From the NCBI RefSeq assembly GCF_023516595.1, contig NZ_JAMGBG010000052.1, positions 94,225 to 158,224 of the forward strand: a stretch of DNA of 64,000 bases, read 5' to 3'. This DNA is from Streptomyces neyagawaensis. Lineage in GTDB: Bacteria > Actinomycetota > Actinomycetes > Streptomycetales > Streptomycetaceae. The notes beneath the pieces were generated by a model, which was given only the letters and a program-made list of their open reading frames with translations, ran no database searches and was not told where the DNA came from. Below, piece after piece: positions 29,087-36,206 of the stretch (within the stretch, counting starts at the first letter, position 1; each line of letters opens with the position of its first letter). A program made the position numbers and the translations under genes.

Positions 29087-29653
29087 TTAGCTGTTCACCC
29101 GGCCGAGGTAGTCGCTGGTGCGGGTGTCGACCTTGATCTTCTCACCGGTGGTGATGAAGAGGGGCACCTGGATCTGGTGGCCGGTCTCCAGGGTGGCGGG
29201 CTTGGTGCCACCGGTGGAGCGGTCGCCCTGGACGCCCGGCTCGGTCTCCTGGATGACGAGCTCGACGGCGGCCGGCAGCTCGACGAAGAGCACCTCGCCC
29301 TCGTGCTGCGCGACGGTGGCGGTGAAGCCCTCGATCAGGAAGTTGGCGGCGTCGCCGACGGCCTTGCGGTCGACCATCAGCTGGTCGTAGGTCTCCATGT
29401 CCATGAAGACGAAGTACTCGCCGTCCATGTAGGAGAACTGCATGTCGCGCTTGTCGACGGTGGCCGTCTCGACCTTCACGCCGGCGTTGAAGGTCTTGTC
29501 GACGACCTTCCCGGAGAGCACGTTCTTGAGCTTGGTGCGCACGAAGGCCGGGCCCTTGCCGGGCTTGACGTGCTGGAACTCGACGACGGACCAGAGCTGG
29601 CCGCCGTCGAGCTTGAGCACCATGCCGTTCTTGAGGTCGTTCGTGGAAGCCAC
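29087..29653 (-). CDS. efp: translation elongation factor P
   Basis: 188 residues, GTG start. Relieves ribosome stalling on polyproline stretches. The loop VKPGKGPAFVRTKLKN carries Lys33, the position that is modified in other bacteria; no EpmA/EpmB homologue is seen in this window. Domain III ends with GEKIKVDTRTSDYLGR. It lies between the M24 peptidase homologue and nusB, an arrangement (Xaa-Pro peptidase, efp, nusB) shared with Firmicutes. Confidence 0.98.
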   Translation of the reverse strand: MASTNDLKNGMVLKLDGGQLWSVVEFQHVKPGKGPAFVRTKLKNVLSGKVVDKTFNAGVKVETATVDKRDMQFSYMDGEYFVFMDMETYDQLMVDRKAVGDAANFLIEGFTATVAQHEGEVLFVELPAAVELVIQETEPGVQGDRSTGGTKPATLETGHQIQVPLFITTGEKIKVDTRTSDYLGRVNS

Positions 29654-29713
29654 GGTTGCTTCAATCTCCTGGACTTACGTGGACGACCCCGGGGCACGCG
29701 CGCAGCTCAAGGG

Positions 29714-30820
29714 CTAGAGCGCGAGCAGCTCCTTGGTCGTGATGGTGAGTAGCTCGGGTCCGCCGTCCGCCTCGGGGCGTACGACGAGCGTGTCATCGAT
29801 CCGGACACCGCCCCGGCCCGGGAGGTGGACCCCCGGTTCGACGGTGACCGGCACGCAAGCGTCCAGTTTACCCATGGCCGCGGGGGCCAACTGCGGGTCC
29901 TCGTCGATTTCGAGTCCCACACCGTGCCCCATCAGTGCCGGGAGGTCCGCGCCGTGACCCGCGGAGTCCAGTACGTGACGGGCCGCGCGGTCGACGGCGC
30001 GATAGGCGGCGCCGGGGACGAGGCTCTCGCGGCCGGCCCGCTGGGCTGCGAAGACGAGGTCGTAGAGCTCGATCTGCCAGTCGGCCGGCGAGGTCCCGAT
30101 GACGAAGGTGCGGCCGATCTCGCAGCGGTAGCCGCGGTAGACGGCGCCGAGGCACACGGAGAGGAAGTCACCCTCCTCGACGCGGCGATCGGTGGGGAGG
30201 TGGCCGCGGCGGCCGGAGTTGGGGCCCGTGGCGACGGAGGTGGCGAAGGCGGGGCCGTCGGCGCCGTGGTCGACCAGGCGGCGCTCCAGTTCCAGGGCGA
30301 GGTGGCGTTCGGTACGGCCGACGAGGATCGACTCCAGGAGTTCCCCGAGGGCCTGGTCGGCGATCTCCGCGCCGATGCGCAGACAGGAGATCTCCTCCTC
30401 GTCCTTGACGACCCGGAGCTGCTCGACCGCGCCGCCGAGGTCGGTGAGCCGCAGCCGGGGGGCGACTGAGCGGAGCGCCCGGTGCCGGGCCACGGTGAGG
30501 TGGTGCTCCTCCACGGCGAGGGACTCGGCGCCGGCGGCCGTGACGAGGTCGGCGGCCGCGACCGCCGGGTCGCCGCCGGGCTTCGGCAGCAGGTGGACGC
30601 GGACGGCGTCGTCGGGCCGCCCCTCGGAGCTGTCGCCCCTCGGGGGTGCGCCGCAGAGGAGGACGTCCTCGGCCGCGCCGAGCAGGAGGACGGCGCCGCG
30701 GGGGGCCGCGCCCGTGAGGTACCGCACGTTGGCCGGGCGGGTCACGAGAGCGGTGGCGCTGCCGCTCGCCTGGCAGCGTTCTCTCAGCCGGGTTCGGCGG
30801 GCGGCGTGGGCGTCTGACAT
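29714..30820 (-). CDS. M24-family (Xaa-Pro aminopeptidase/prolidase-like) protein with substituted metal ligands
   Basis: 368 residues, the pita-bread fold preceded by a creatinase-like N-terminal domain (about 10-125). In active M24 peptidases two metals are held by Asp, Asp, His, Glu, Glu. Here the first Asp is Cys223 (SVCLGAVYRGY), the second is Glu234 (RCEIGRTF), and the last Glu is Asp342 (RIDDTLVV); His299 (GHGVGLEID) and Glu328 (VEPGVHL) remain. The fold is clear, but activity as a dinuclear peptidase is doubtful. Adjacent to efp, upstream in the same orientation, with a 60-base gap. Confidence 0.88.
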   Translation of the reverse strand: MSDAHAARRTRLRERCQASGSATALVTRPANVRYLTGAAPRGAVLLLGAAEDVLLCGAPPRGDSSEGRPDDAVRVHLLPKPGGDPAVAAADLVTAAGAESLAVEEHHLTVARHRALRSVAPRLRLTDLGGAVEQLRVVKDEEEISCLRIGAEIADQALGELLESILVGRTERHLALELERRLVDHGADGPAFATSVATGPNSGRRGHLPTDRRVEEGDFLSVCLGAVYRGYRCEIGRTFVIGTSPADWQIELYDLVFAAQRAGRESLVPGAAYRAVDRAARHVLDSAGHGADLPALMGHGVGLEIDEDPQLAPAAMGKLDACVPVTVEPGVHLPGRGGVRIDDTLVVRPEADGGPELLTITTKELLAL

Positions 30821-30944
30821 GCCCCGAGCGTATGAGCTCCGCTGGTCGGGCGCCGGTTCAGTGCGGCCGAGTGGGGGTGCGGGGAGGGCCGGGGAGGGAG
30901 GGGGTGGGACTGGTGGTGTGCGGGGTGCGGGTGGGTGGGGGCTT

Positions 30945-30970
30945 GTCGCGCAGTTCCCCGCGTCCCTTGG
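30945..30970. repeat. dispersed Streptomyces intergenic motif, copy 2
   Basis: CGCGCAGTTCCCCGCGTCCC, preceded by GCTTGT, lies in the gap upstream of the M24 gene. It matches the element at 4347-4376 at most positions. The preceding 60 bases are a G-rich low-complexity run (GGGTGGGTGGGGG). Confidence 0.55.
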
Positions 30971-31008
30971 GTTGCTGGGGCTGAGCGGTGGTCACCGGTT
31001 CCGTCGGT

Positions 31009-31100
31009 CTGCCTTGCCGCCCTCGACCTGCCTCGCCGCTCGTGTGACCTGCCTTGTCGGCCGCGACCTACCCTGCCGCCCTCAGAGCTGCCCTGCCGGA
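31009..31100. repeat. tandem array of ~20-bp CTGCCTTGCCG units
   Basis: Units start at 31009, 31028, 31049, 31068 and 31088 (19-21 bp, the last partial). The consensus start is CTGCC(T/C)TGCCG, ending in a variant of CTCGAC or CGCGAC. The array fills the gap between the P-loop gene and the M24 gene and ends four bases before the P-loop gene's stop codon. No function is evident; the divergence between units suggests an old array. Confidence 0.75.
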
Positions 31101-31104
31101 CTTG

Positions 31105-32091
31105 TTACCACTTCGGGGGGCTTGCTATTGATCTGGCCAGGACCTCGTCCAGGACTCGGGCCGTGGCGGGGACGTCCAGTTGGGAGTTGTCGATGATGGG
31201 GAGGCCCGAGCCGTACCAGCCGGCCATGCGGCCGTGGATGCGGGCGACCTCCTCGTCGGTGAGGCGGCGGTTGCCCGTGCGCTCCGCGTTGCGTTCGAGG
31301 ACGATCTCCAGGCCGGGCAGGAGGACGACGGGGAGGAGGCCGGGGCCGACATGTCGCTTCCAGCCGCCGAGGCCGACGACGGGGCGGTCGGGGAAGACCG
31401 CGTCGTCGAGGATGCAGGAGATGCCGTTGGCCAGGAAGTTCCGCGCGGCGAAGCCGCAGGTGCGGCGGGCGAGACGGTACTGCGCCTCGGAGTTGTCGTT
31501 CCACCCGGACTGCGGGTCGGCGAAGCCCGAGCGGACCCATTCGCGCACGTCGTCGAGGCTGATGTGCGCGGTGGGCACCCGGCGGTGGTCCGCCCAGTAC
31601 TTGGCGACGCTCGTCTTGCCCGCGCCCGCGGGGCCGATGAGGAGGACGGCGAGCGTGGTGGTCGTGACGTCCGGCGCGCCGGCGGCGGGCGGCGGGCTCG
31701 GCATGGTGACGGGGCCGCCCGGCGGCAGTTGCACGTGTCCGGTGGTGTCCCGGGGCACACCGGTGTGCTGCGGGGGTGAGGCGGGCGGATGCCCGGGGCC
31801 TCCCGCGAAGCCCGGTGCGGGCGGGGGCACCGATCCCGGCGGGGCCGACGGCGCGGGGGGCGCCATGGGCGCGGGCGGGCTCGCCGGGGCGTGGCCGGGG
31901 TGCGGGGCCGGGGGCACGGGGGGAGGAGCGGGGTGGCTCGCGCCGGGGTGGCCCGGAGGCGTGGCGCCCGGTGCTCCCGGGTGCGGTGCGGCGGGGTGTC
32001 CCTGGTGGTTCGCGGTGGGCGACCAGGGGGTCGCCGGGTCCTGCCCCGGCCGGTGGGGCGGCGGCAGCGGAGCTCCCACTGCGTGCTGCAT
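31105..32091 (-). CDS. P-loop NTPase/kinase-like protein with a Pro-rich N-terminal half
   Basis: 328 residues, ATG at 32089-32091 with GGAG nine bases upstream. Residues 1-140 are a disordered tail of Pro, His, Gly and Ala (HPG and PPAP runs). Residues about 145-325 are a P-loop domain: Walker A LIGPAGAGKTSVAKYW (151-166), ISLDDVREWVRSGF, and a lid-like RNAERTGNRRLTDEEVARIH. The layout resembles zeta-toxin/chloramphenicol-phosphotransferase or adenylate-kinase-like proteins; substrate unknown. It sits downstream of aroB beyond a terminator hairpin. Confidence 0.8.
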   Translation of the reverse strand: MQHAVGAPLPPPHRPGQDPATPWSPTANHQGHPAAPHPGAPGATPPGHPGASHPAPPPVPPAPHPGHAPASPPAPMAPPAPSAPPGSVPPPAPGFAGGPGHPPASPPQHTGVPRDTTGHVQLPPGGPVTMPSPPPAAGAPDVTTTTLAVLLIGPAGAGKTSVAKYWADHRRVPTAHISLDDVREWVRSGFADPQSGWNDNSEAQYRLARRTCGFAARNFLANGISCILDDAVFPDRPVVGLGGWKRHVGPGLLPVVLLPGLEIVLERNAERTGNRRLTDEEVARIHGRMAGWYGSGLPIIDNSQLDVPATARVLDEVLARSIASPPKW

Positions 32092-32170
32092 CCGGTGCCA
32101 CTCCGTCTCGTACAGTCACATCGACACTGGCAGGCGGGGCTCTGGGACCCCCGCCCTCACCGAACGGTAC

Positions 32171-32206
32171 CGCCCCCGGCCGCCGATTGGTGAACGGCCG
32201 GGGGCG
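32171..32206 (-). terminator. aro operon terminator hairpin
   Basis: CGCCCCCGGCCG and CGGCCGGGGGCG form a perfect 12-bp stem with a 12-base loop, 64 bases after the aroB stop. Confidence 0.65.
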
Positions 32207-32269
32207 TCCCGGAGTGCCCAAGTGGCCATGACCACAAGGCGAATCGGGCAAGCACGGCCCGAACGGGCG

Positions 32270-33361
32270 TTACTGGCCCACTTCGCCGTACGCCGCGAGG
32301 AGCACCGCGGGGTCGGGCCCCTCCAGGACGGTGGGCTTGGCCAGGCCGTCGAGGACGATGAAGCGCAGCAGGTCGCCGCGGGACTTCTTGTCGACCTTCA
32401 TGGTCTCCAGCAGCTTGGGCCACTGGTCGTAGCGGTAGTGCAGCGGCAGTCCGACGGACTCCAGGACCGTGCGGTGGCGGTCGGCGGTCGCGTCGTCCAA
32501 CCGGCCCGCCAGACGGCCCAGTTCGGCGGCGAAGTGCATGCCGACGGACACGGCCGCGCCGTGGCGCCACTTGTAGCGTTCGTTCTTCTCGATGGCGTGG
32601 GCGAGGGTGTGGCCGTAGTTGAGGACCTCGCGGCGGCCGGACTCCTTGAGGTCGCCGGAGACGACTTCGGCCTTGACCCGGATGGACCGTTCGATCAGCT
32701 CGGCCGTGTGCGGTCCGGCGGGCGTGCGCGCGGCCTGCGGGTCGGCCTCGATGAGGTCGAGGATCACCGGGTCGGCGATGAAGCCGGCCTTGATGATCTC
32801 GGCGAGCCCGGACACGTAGTCGTTGACCGGCAGCGAGTCGAGCGCGGCGAGGTCGCAGAGCACCCCGGCGGGCGGGTGGAAGGAGCCGACGAGGTTCTTG
32901 CCCTCGGCGGTGTTGATGCCGGTCTTGCCGCCGACCGCCGCGTCCACCATGGCGAGGACCGTGGTGGGGATGGCGATCCAGCGGACGCCGCGCAGCCAGG
33001 TCGCCGCCACGAACCCGGCGAGGTCCGTGGTGGCGCCGCCGCCGACGCCCACGATGACGTCGGTGCGGGTGAACCCGGACTGGCCGAGCGCCTTCCAGCA
33101 GTAGGCGGCGACCTCGGCGGTCTTCGCCTCCTCCGCGTTGGGCACCTGGATGGCGACGGCCTCGTAACCCTGCCCGGCCAGATCGGCGCGCAGGGCCTCG
33201 GCGGTCTCGTCCAGCGCCTCGGGGTGGATCACCGCGACCCGTTTGGCCCGGTCGCCGATCAGCCCGCCCAGCTCACCGAGGAGTTGGCGGCCCACCAGGA
33301 CCTCGTACGGCTCGGTGCCCGCCGTGCCGCCGACCTGGATCCGGGTCACTGTCTCGCTCAT
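32270..33361 (-). CDS. aroB: 3-dehydroquinate synthase
   Basis: 363 residues from the ATG at 33359-33361, overlapping the aroK stop by ATGA. Converts DAHP to 3-dehydroquinate with NAD and a divalent metal. Visible motifs are GVGGGATTDLAGFVAATWLRG, TTVLAMVDAAVGGKTGIN and the metal-binding region LNYGHTLAHAIE and HGAAVSVGMHFA. Third gene of aroC-aroK-aroB. Confidence 0.98.
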   Translation of the reverse strand: MSETVTRIQVGGTAGTEPYEVLVGRQLLGELGGLIGDRAKRVAVIHPEALDETAEALRADLAGQGYEAVAIQVPNAEEAKTAEVAAYCWKALGQSGFTRTDVIVGVGGGATTDLAGFVAATWLRGVRWIAIPTTVLAMVDAAVGGKTGINTAEGKNLVGSFHPPAGVLCDLAALDSLPVNDYVSGLAEIIKAGFIADPVILDLIEADPQAARTPAGPHTAELIERSIRVKAEVVSGDLKESGRREVLNYGHTLAHAIEKNERYKWRHGAAVSVGMHFAAELGRLAGRLDDATADRHRTVLESVGLPLHYRYDQWPKLLETMKVDKKSRGDLLRFIVLDGLAKPTVLEGPDPAVLLAAYGEVGQ

Positions 33362-33876
33362 GCTTCCTTCAACTCCAGGGCGTTCAGGGCCGCTTGGGTG
33401 ACTTCCTCGGGCGTGCGGCCGTCCGTGGGCACGACGGCCGTGGCGATCTCCTCGTAGAGGTGGCGGCGGGCCTCCATCAGCTCCCGCCACTGCTTGCGGG
33501 GGTTGACGGCGAGCAGCGGCCGGGCGGTGTTGAGGCCGGTGCGCTTGACCGCCTCCTCGACGTCCATCGAGAGATAGACGACGCGCTCTCCGGCGAGCAG
33601 GGCGCGGGTGTCCTGGTCGAGGATGGCGCCGCCACCGAGGGCGAGGATCCCGTCGTGCGAGGCGAGCGCCGTGTGCACGGCCTGCTTCTCGATGGCGCGG
33701 AAGGCGGCCTCGCCCTCGTCGACGAAGATCTCCGCGACCGTGCGGCCCTGCGCGGCCACGATGTCGTCGTCGGTGTCGCGGTAGGCGACGCCGAGCCGCT
33801 CGGCGAGCAGCTGTCCGACGGTGGACTTGCCGACGCCCATGGGGCCGACGAGAACGACCAGAGGCACCGGGCTCAC
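33358..33876 (-). CDS. aroK: shikimate kinase
   Basis: 172 residues from a GTG at 33874-33876 that overlaps the aroC stop (GTGA). Phosphorylates shikimate with ATP. P-loop VLVGPMGVGKSTVGQLLAER, shikimate-binding DTDDDIV and GGGAILDQDTR, and the lid LNTARPLLA are visible. Cytoplasmic, translationally coupled to both neighbours. Confidence 0.97.
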   Translation of the reverse strand: MSPVPLVVLVGPMGVGKSTVGQLLAERLGVAYRDTDDDIVAAQGRTVAEIFVDEGEAAFRAIEKQAVHTALASHDGILALGGGAILDQDTRALLAGERVVYLSMDVEEAVKRTGLNTARPLLAVNPRKQWRELMEARRHLYEEIATAVVPTDGRTPEEVTQAALNALELKEA

Positions 33877-35057
33877 CGGATCGCGAGGTTGTCGAGGTAC
33901 GAGCGGACGTTGCGGCGGGTCTCGGTGACGCTGTCGCCGCCGAACTTCTCGGCCACCGCGTCGGCCAGGACCAGCGCGACCATGGCCTCGGCGACGATGC
34001 CGGCGGCGGGCACCGCGCACACGTCGGAGCGCTGGTGGTGGGCCTGCGCGGCCTCCCCCGTGGTGACGTCCACGGTCTGGAGCGCGCGCGGCACGGTCGC
34101 GATGGGCTTCATGGCGGCGCGCACGCGCAGCAGCTCGCCCGTGGTGAGCCCGCCCTCGGTGCCGCCGGAGCGGCCGGTGGCCCGCTTGATGCCCTGGTCG
34201 GTGGCGAGGATCTCGTCGTGCGCCTTGGAGCCCGGCACCCGGGCCAGGTCGAAGCCGTCGCCGACCTCGACGCCCTTGATCGCCTGGATGCCCATCAGCG
34301 CGGCGGCGAGCCGGGCATCGAGGCGGCGGTCCCAGTGCACGTGCGAGCCGAGGCCCACCGGCACGTCGTAGGCCAGCACCTCGACGACGCCGCCGAGCGT
34401 GTCGCCGTCCTTGTGGGCCTGGTCGATCTCGGCGACCATCGCCTTCGAGGCGTCCGCGTCGAGGCAGCGCACCGGGTCGGCGTCCAGCTTCTCGACATCG
34501 GCGGGGGTCGGGTACACGCCGTAGGGGGCCTTCGCGGCGGCCAGCTCGACGACGTGGCTGACGATCTCGATCCCGGCGGTCTCCTTGAGGTACGACCGGG
34601 CCACGGCGCCGAGGGCGACGCGGGCGGCGGTCTCCCGGGCGGAGGCCCGCTCCAGGACCGGCCGGGCCTCGTCGAAGCCGTACTTCTGCATGCCGGCGAG
34701 GTCGGCGTGGCCGGGGCGGGGACGGGTCAGCGGGGCGTTGCGGGCGAGGCCGGCGAGGATCTCGGGGTCGACCGGGTCGGCCGACATGACCTGCTCCCAC
34801 TTGGGCCACTCGGTGTTGCCGACCATGATCGCCACCGGCGAGCCCATGGTCAGTCCGTGTCGCACGCCGCCGATGAACGTGATCTCGTCGCGCTCGAACT
34901 TCATCCGGGCACCGCGTCCATAGCCGAGGCGCCGGCGGGCCAGGTGGTCCGCCACCATCTCCGTGGTGATCGGCACGCCGGCGGGAAGGCCCTCCAGCGT
35001 CGCGACAAGTGCGGGACCGTGGGACTCCCCCGCGGTCAGCCAGCGCAACCTGCTCAA
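33873..35057 (-). CDS. aroC: chorismate synthase
   Basis: 394 residues. Forms chorismate from EPSP with reduced FMN. The start codon is TTG at 35055-35057, supported by GAGGAG six bases upstream and the conserved beginning LRWLTAGESHGPALVA. Other signatures are RRLGYGRGARMKFERDE, GHADLAGMQKYGF and SGGTEGGLTTGELLRV. First gene of the aroC-aroK-aroB unit. An inverted repeat GTACGC-N7-GCGTAC (35103-35121) lies about 50 bases upstream. Confidence 0.98.
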   Translation of the reverse strand: MSRLRWLTAGESHGPALVATLEGLPAGVPITTEMVADHLARRRLGYGRGARMKFERDEITFIGGVRHGLTMGSPVAIMVGNTEWPKWEQVMSADPVDPEILAGLARNAPLTRPRPGHADLAGMQKYGFDEARPVLERASARETAARVALGAVARSYLKETAGIEIVSHVVELAAAKAPYGVYPTPADVEKLDADPVRCLDADASKAMVAEIDQAHKDGDTLGGVVEVLAYDVPVGLGSHVHWDRRLDARLAAALMGIQAIKGVEVGDGFDLARVPGSKAHDEILATDQGIKRATGRSGGTEGGLTTGELLRVRAAMKPIATVPRALQTVDVTTGEAAQAHHQRSDVCAVPAAGIVAEAMVALVLADAVAEKFGGDSVTETRRNVRSYLDNLAIR

Positions 35058-35366
35058 CGGTGCTCCTCAGTCTCGCGCCCTGGTACTGCGTCCTGCCTGC
35101 GTGTACGCGCGTCCTGCGTACGGCGACGGCTACCGGGTGCGCGGCCCCGGCCCGCCACCTCCGATCCTCCCACGTCCGGGCGCACAACCCGGTCGCAGGT
35201 CCATCAGGCGGACGCGCCAGTGGGCGCCCCGGGCCGCCTCGCGGTGATCGCGCCGGGTTACCCCTCGGTACAGAACCTGCGCGGGATCGGCACACGCCGG
35301 TGAGCGGCACCGCACGTGGGACCGTCACGCGGCCCTTACGTGGCCCGCGCCGAGTCACCTCGGGCC
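35058..35366. other. 309-bp gap between aroE and aroC
   Basis: No open frame here has streptomycete codon bias. The region should hold the aroC promoter; the inverted repeat GTACGC-N7-GCGTAC at 35103-35121 is the only clear symmetric element. In S. coelicolor, as I recall, a prepilin-peptidase-like gene lies between these two genes; it is absent here. Confidence 0.45.
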
Positions 35367-36206
35367 CTAGCCCCGCTCGGCCAGGGCCCTCTCGCCTGCC
35401 TGCCGCATCGCGCCCACCGGGGCAGCCTTGCAACCGGTCATCTGCTCGACCTGGAGAACCGCCTGGTGGACCAGCAGGTCGAGCCCGCTGACCACGGCAC
35501 CGCCGTAGGCCGACCAGCGCGCCGCCAGCTCGGTGGGCCAGGGGTGGTACAGCACGTCGAACAGCGTCGTCGGCCGCTCCGGTACGGCCCCGGACAGTGC
35601 GTCCGTGGCCCCGGCCGGCGTCGTGGCGATCACCAGAGGAGCGCTCAGCGCCTGCTCGGCGTCCGCCCAGTCGGCCGTCCGCACCTCGACCTCCAGCCGC
35701 TCGCCCCACTGCCGCATCTCGGCGGCGCGGGCGTCGCTGCGCACGTACGCCACGACCTCGCCGGTGCAGATCCGCGCGAGCGCCGCCAGCGCGGACGACG
35801 CGGTGGCCCCGGCGCCGAGGATCGCGGCGGACTCGACCTGCTCGATACCGCGCTCCCGCAGGGCCGCGACCATGCCCGGGATGTCGGTGTTGTCACCGAT
35901 CCGCCGCCCGTCCTCGCCGAACACCAGCGTGTTGACCGCCTCCACCGACATCGCCGTCTCGCTGATCTCGTCCAGCAGCGGCATGACGGCCCGCTTCAGC
36001 GGCATCGTCAGCGACAGCCCCGCCCACTCGGGGCCGAGCTTCTCGACGAACGCGGGCAACGCCTCCTCGTCGACCTCGAACCGGTCGTACGTCCAGTCGG
36101 TGAGCCCGAGTTCGGCGTAAGCGGCCCTGTGCAGCACCGGCGAGAGCGAGTGAGCGATCGGCGACCCGAGCACGGCGGCACGGTGCTTGTTGGTGGTGCG
36201 GCTCAT
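35367..36206 (-). CDS. aroE: shikimate dehydrogenase
   Basis: 279 residues. NADPH-dependent reduction of 3-dehydroshikimate. N-terminal substrate domain: VLGSPIAHSLSPVLHRAAY, then GLSLTMPLK (the usual NVTxPxK is SLTMPLK, keeping the catalytic Lys) and NTDIPGM with the catalytic Asp. The Rossmann motif is ILGAGATASSALAAL. ATG at 36204-36206 overlaps the mltG stop (ATGA), so it is translated with mltG. The SLTMPLK variant occurs in other actinobacterial AroE-like enzymes; function is likely but less certain than for the other aro genes. Confidence 0.92.
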   Translation of the reverse strand: MSRTTNKHRAAVLGSPIAHSLSPVLHRAAYAELGLTDWTYDRFEVDEEALPAFVEKLGPEWAGLSLTMPLKRAVMPLLDEISETAMSVEAVNTLVFGEDGRRIGDNTDIPGMVAALRERGIEQVESAAILGAGATASSALAALARICTGEVVAYVRSDARAAEMRQWGERLEVEVRTADWADAEQALSAPLVIATTPAGATDALSGAVPERPTTLFDVLYHPWPTELAARWSAYGGAVVSGLDLLVHQAVLQVEQMTGCKAAPVGAMRQAGERALAERG

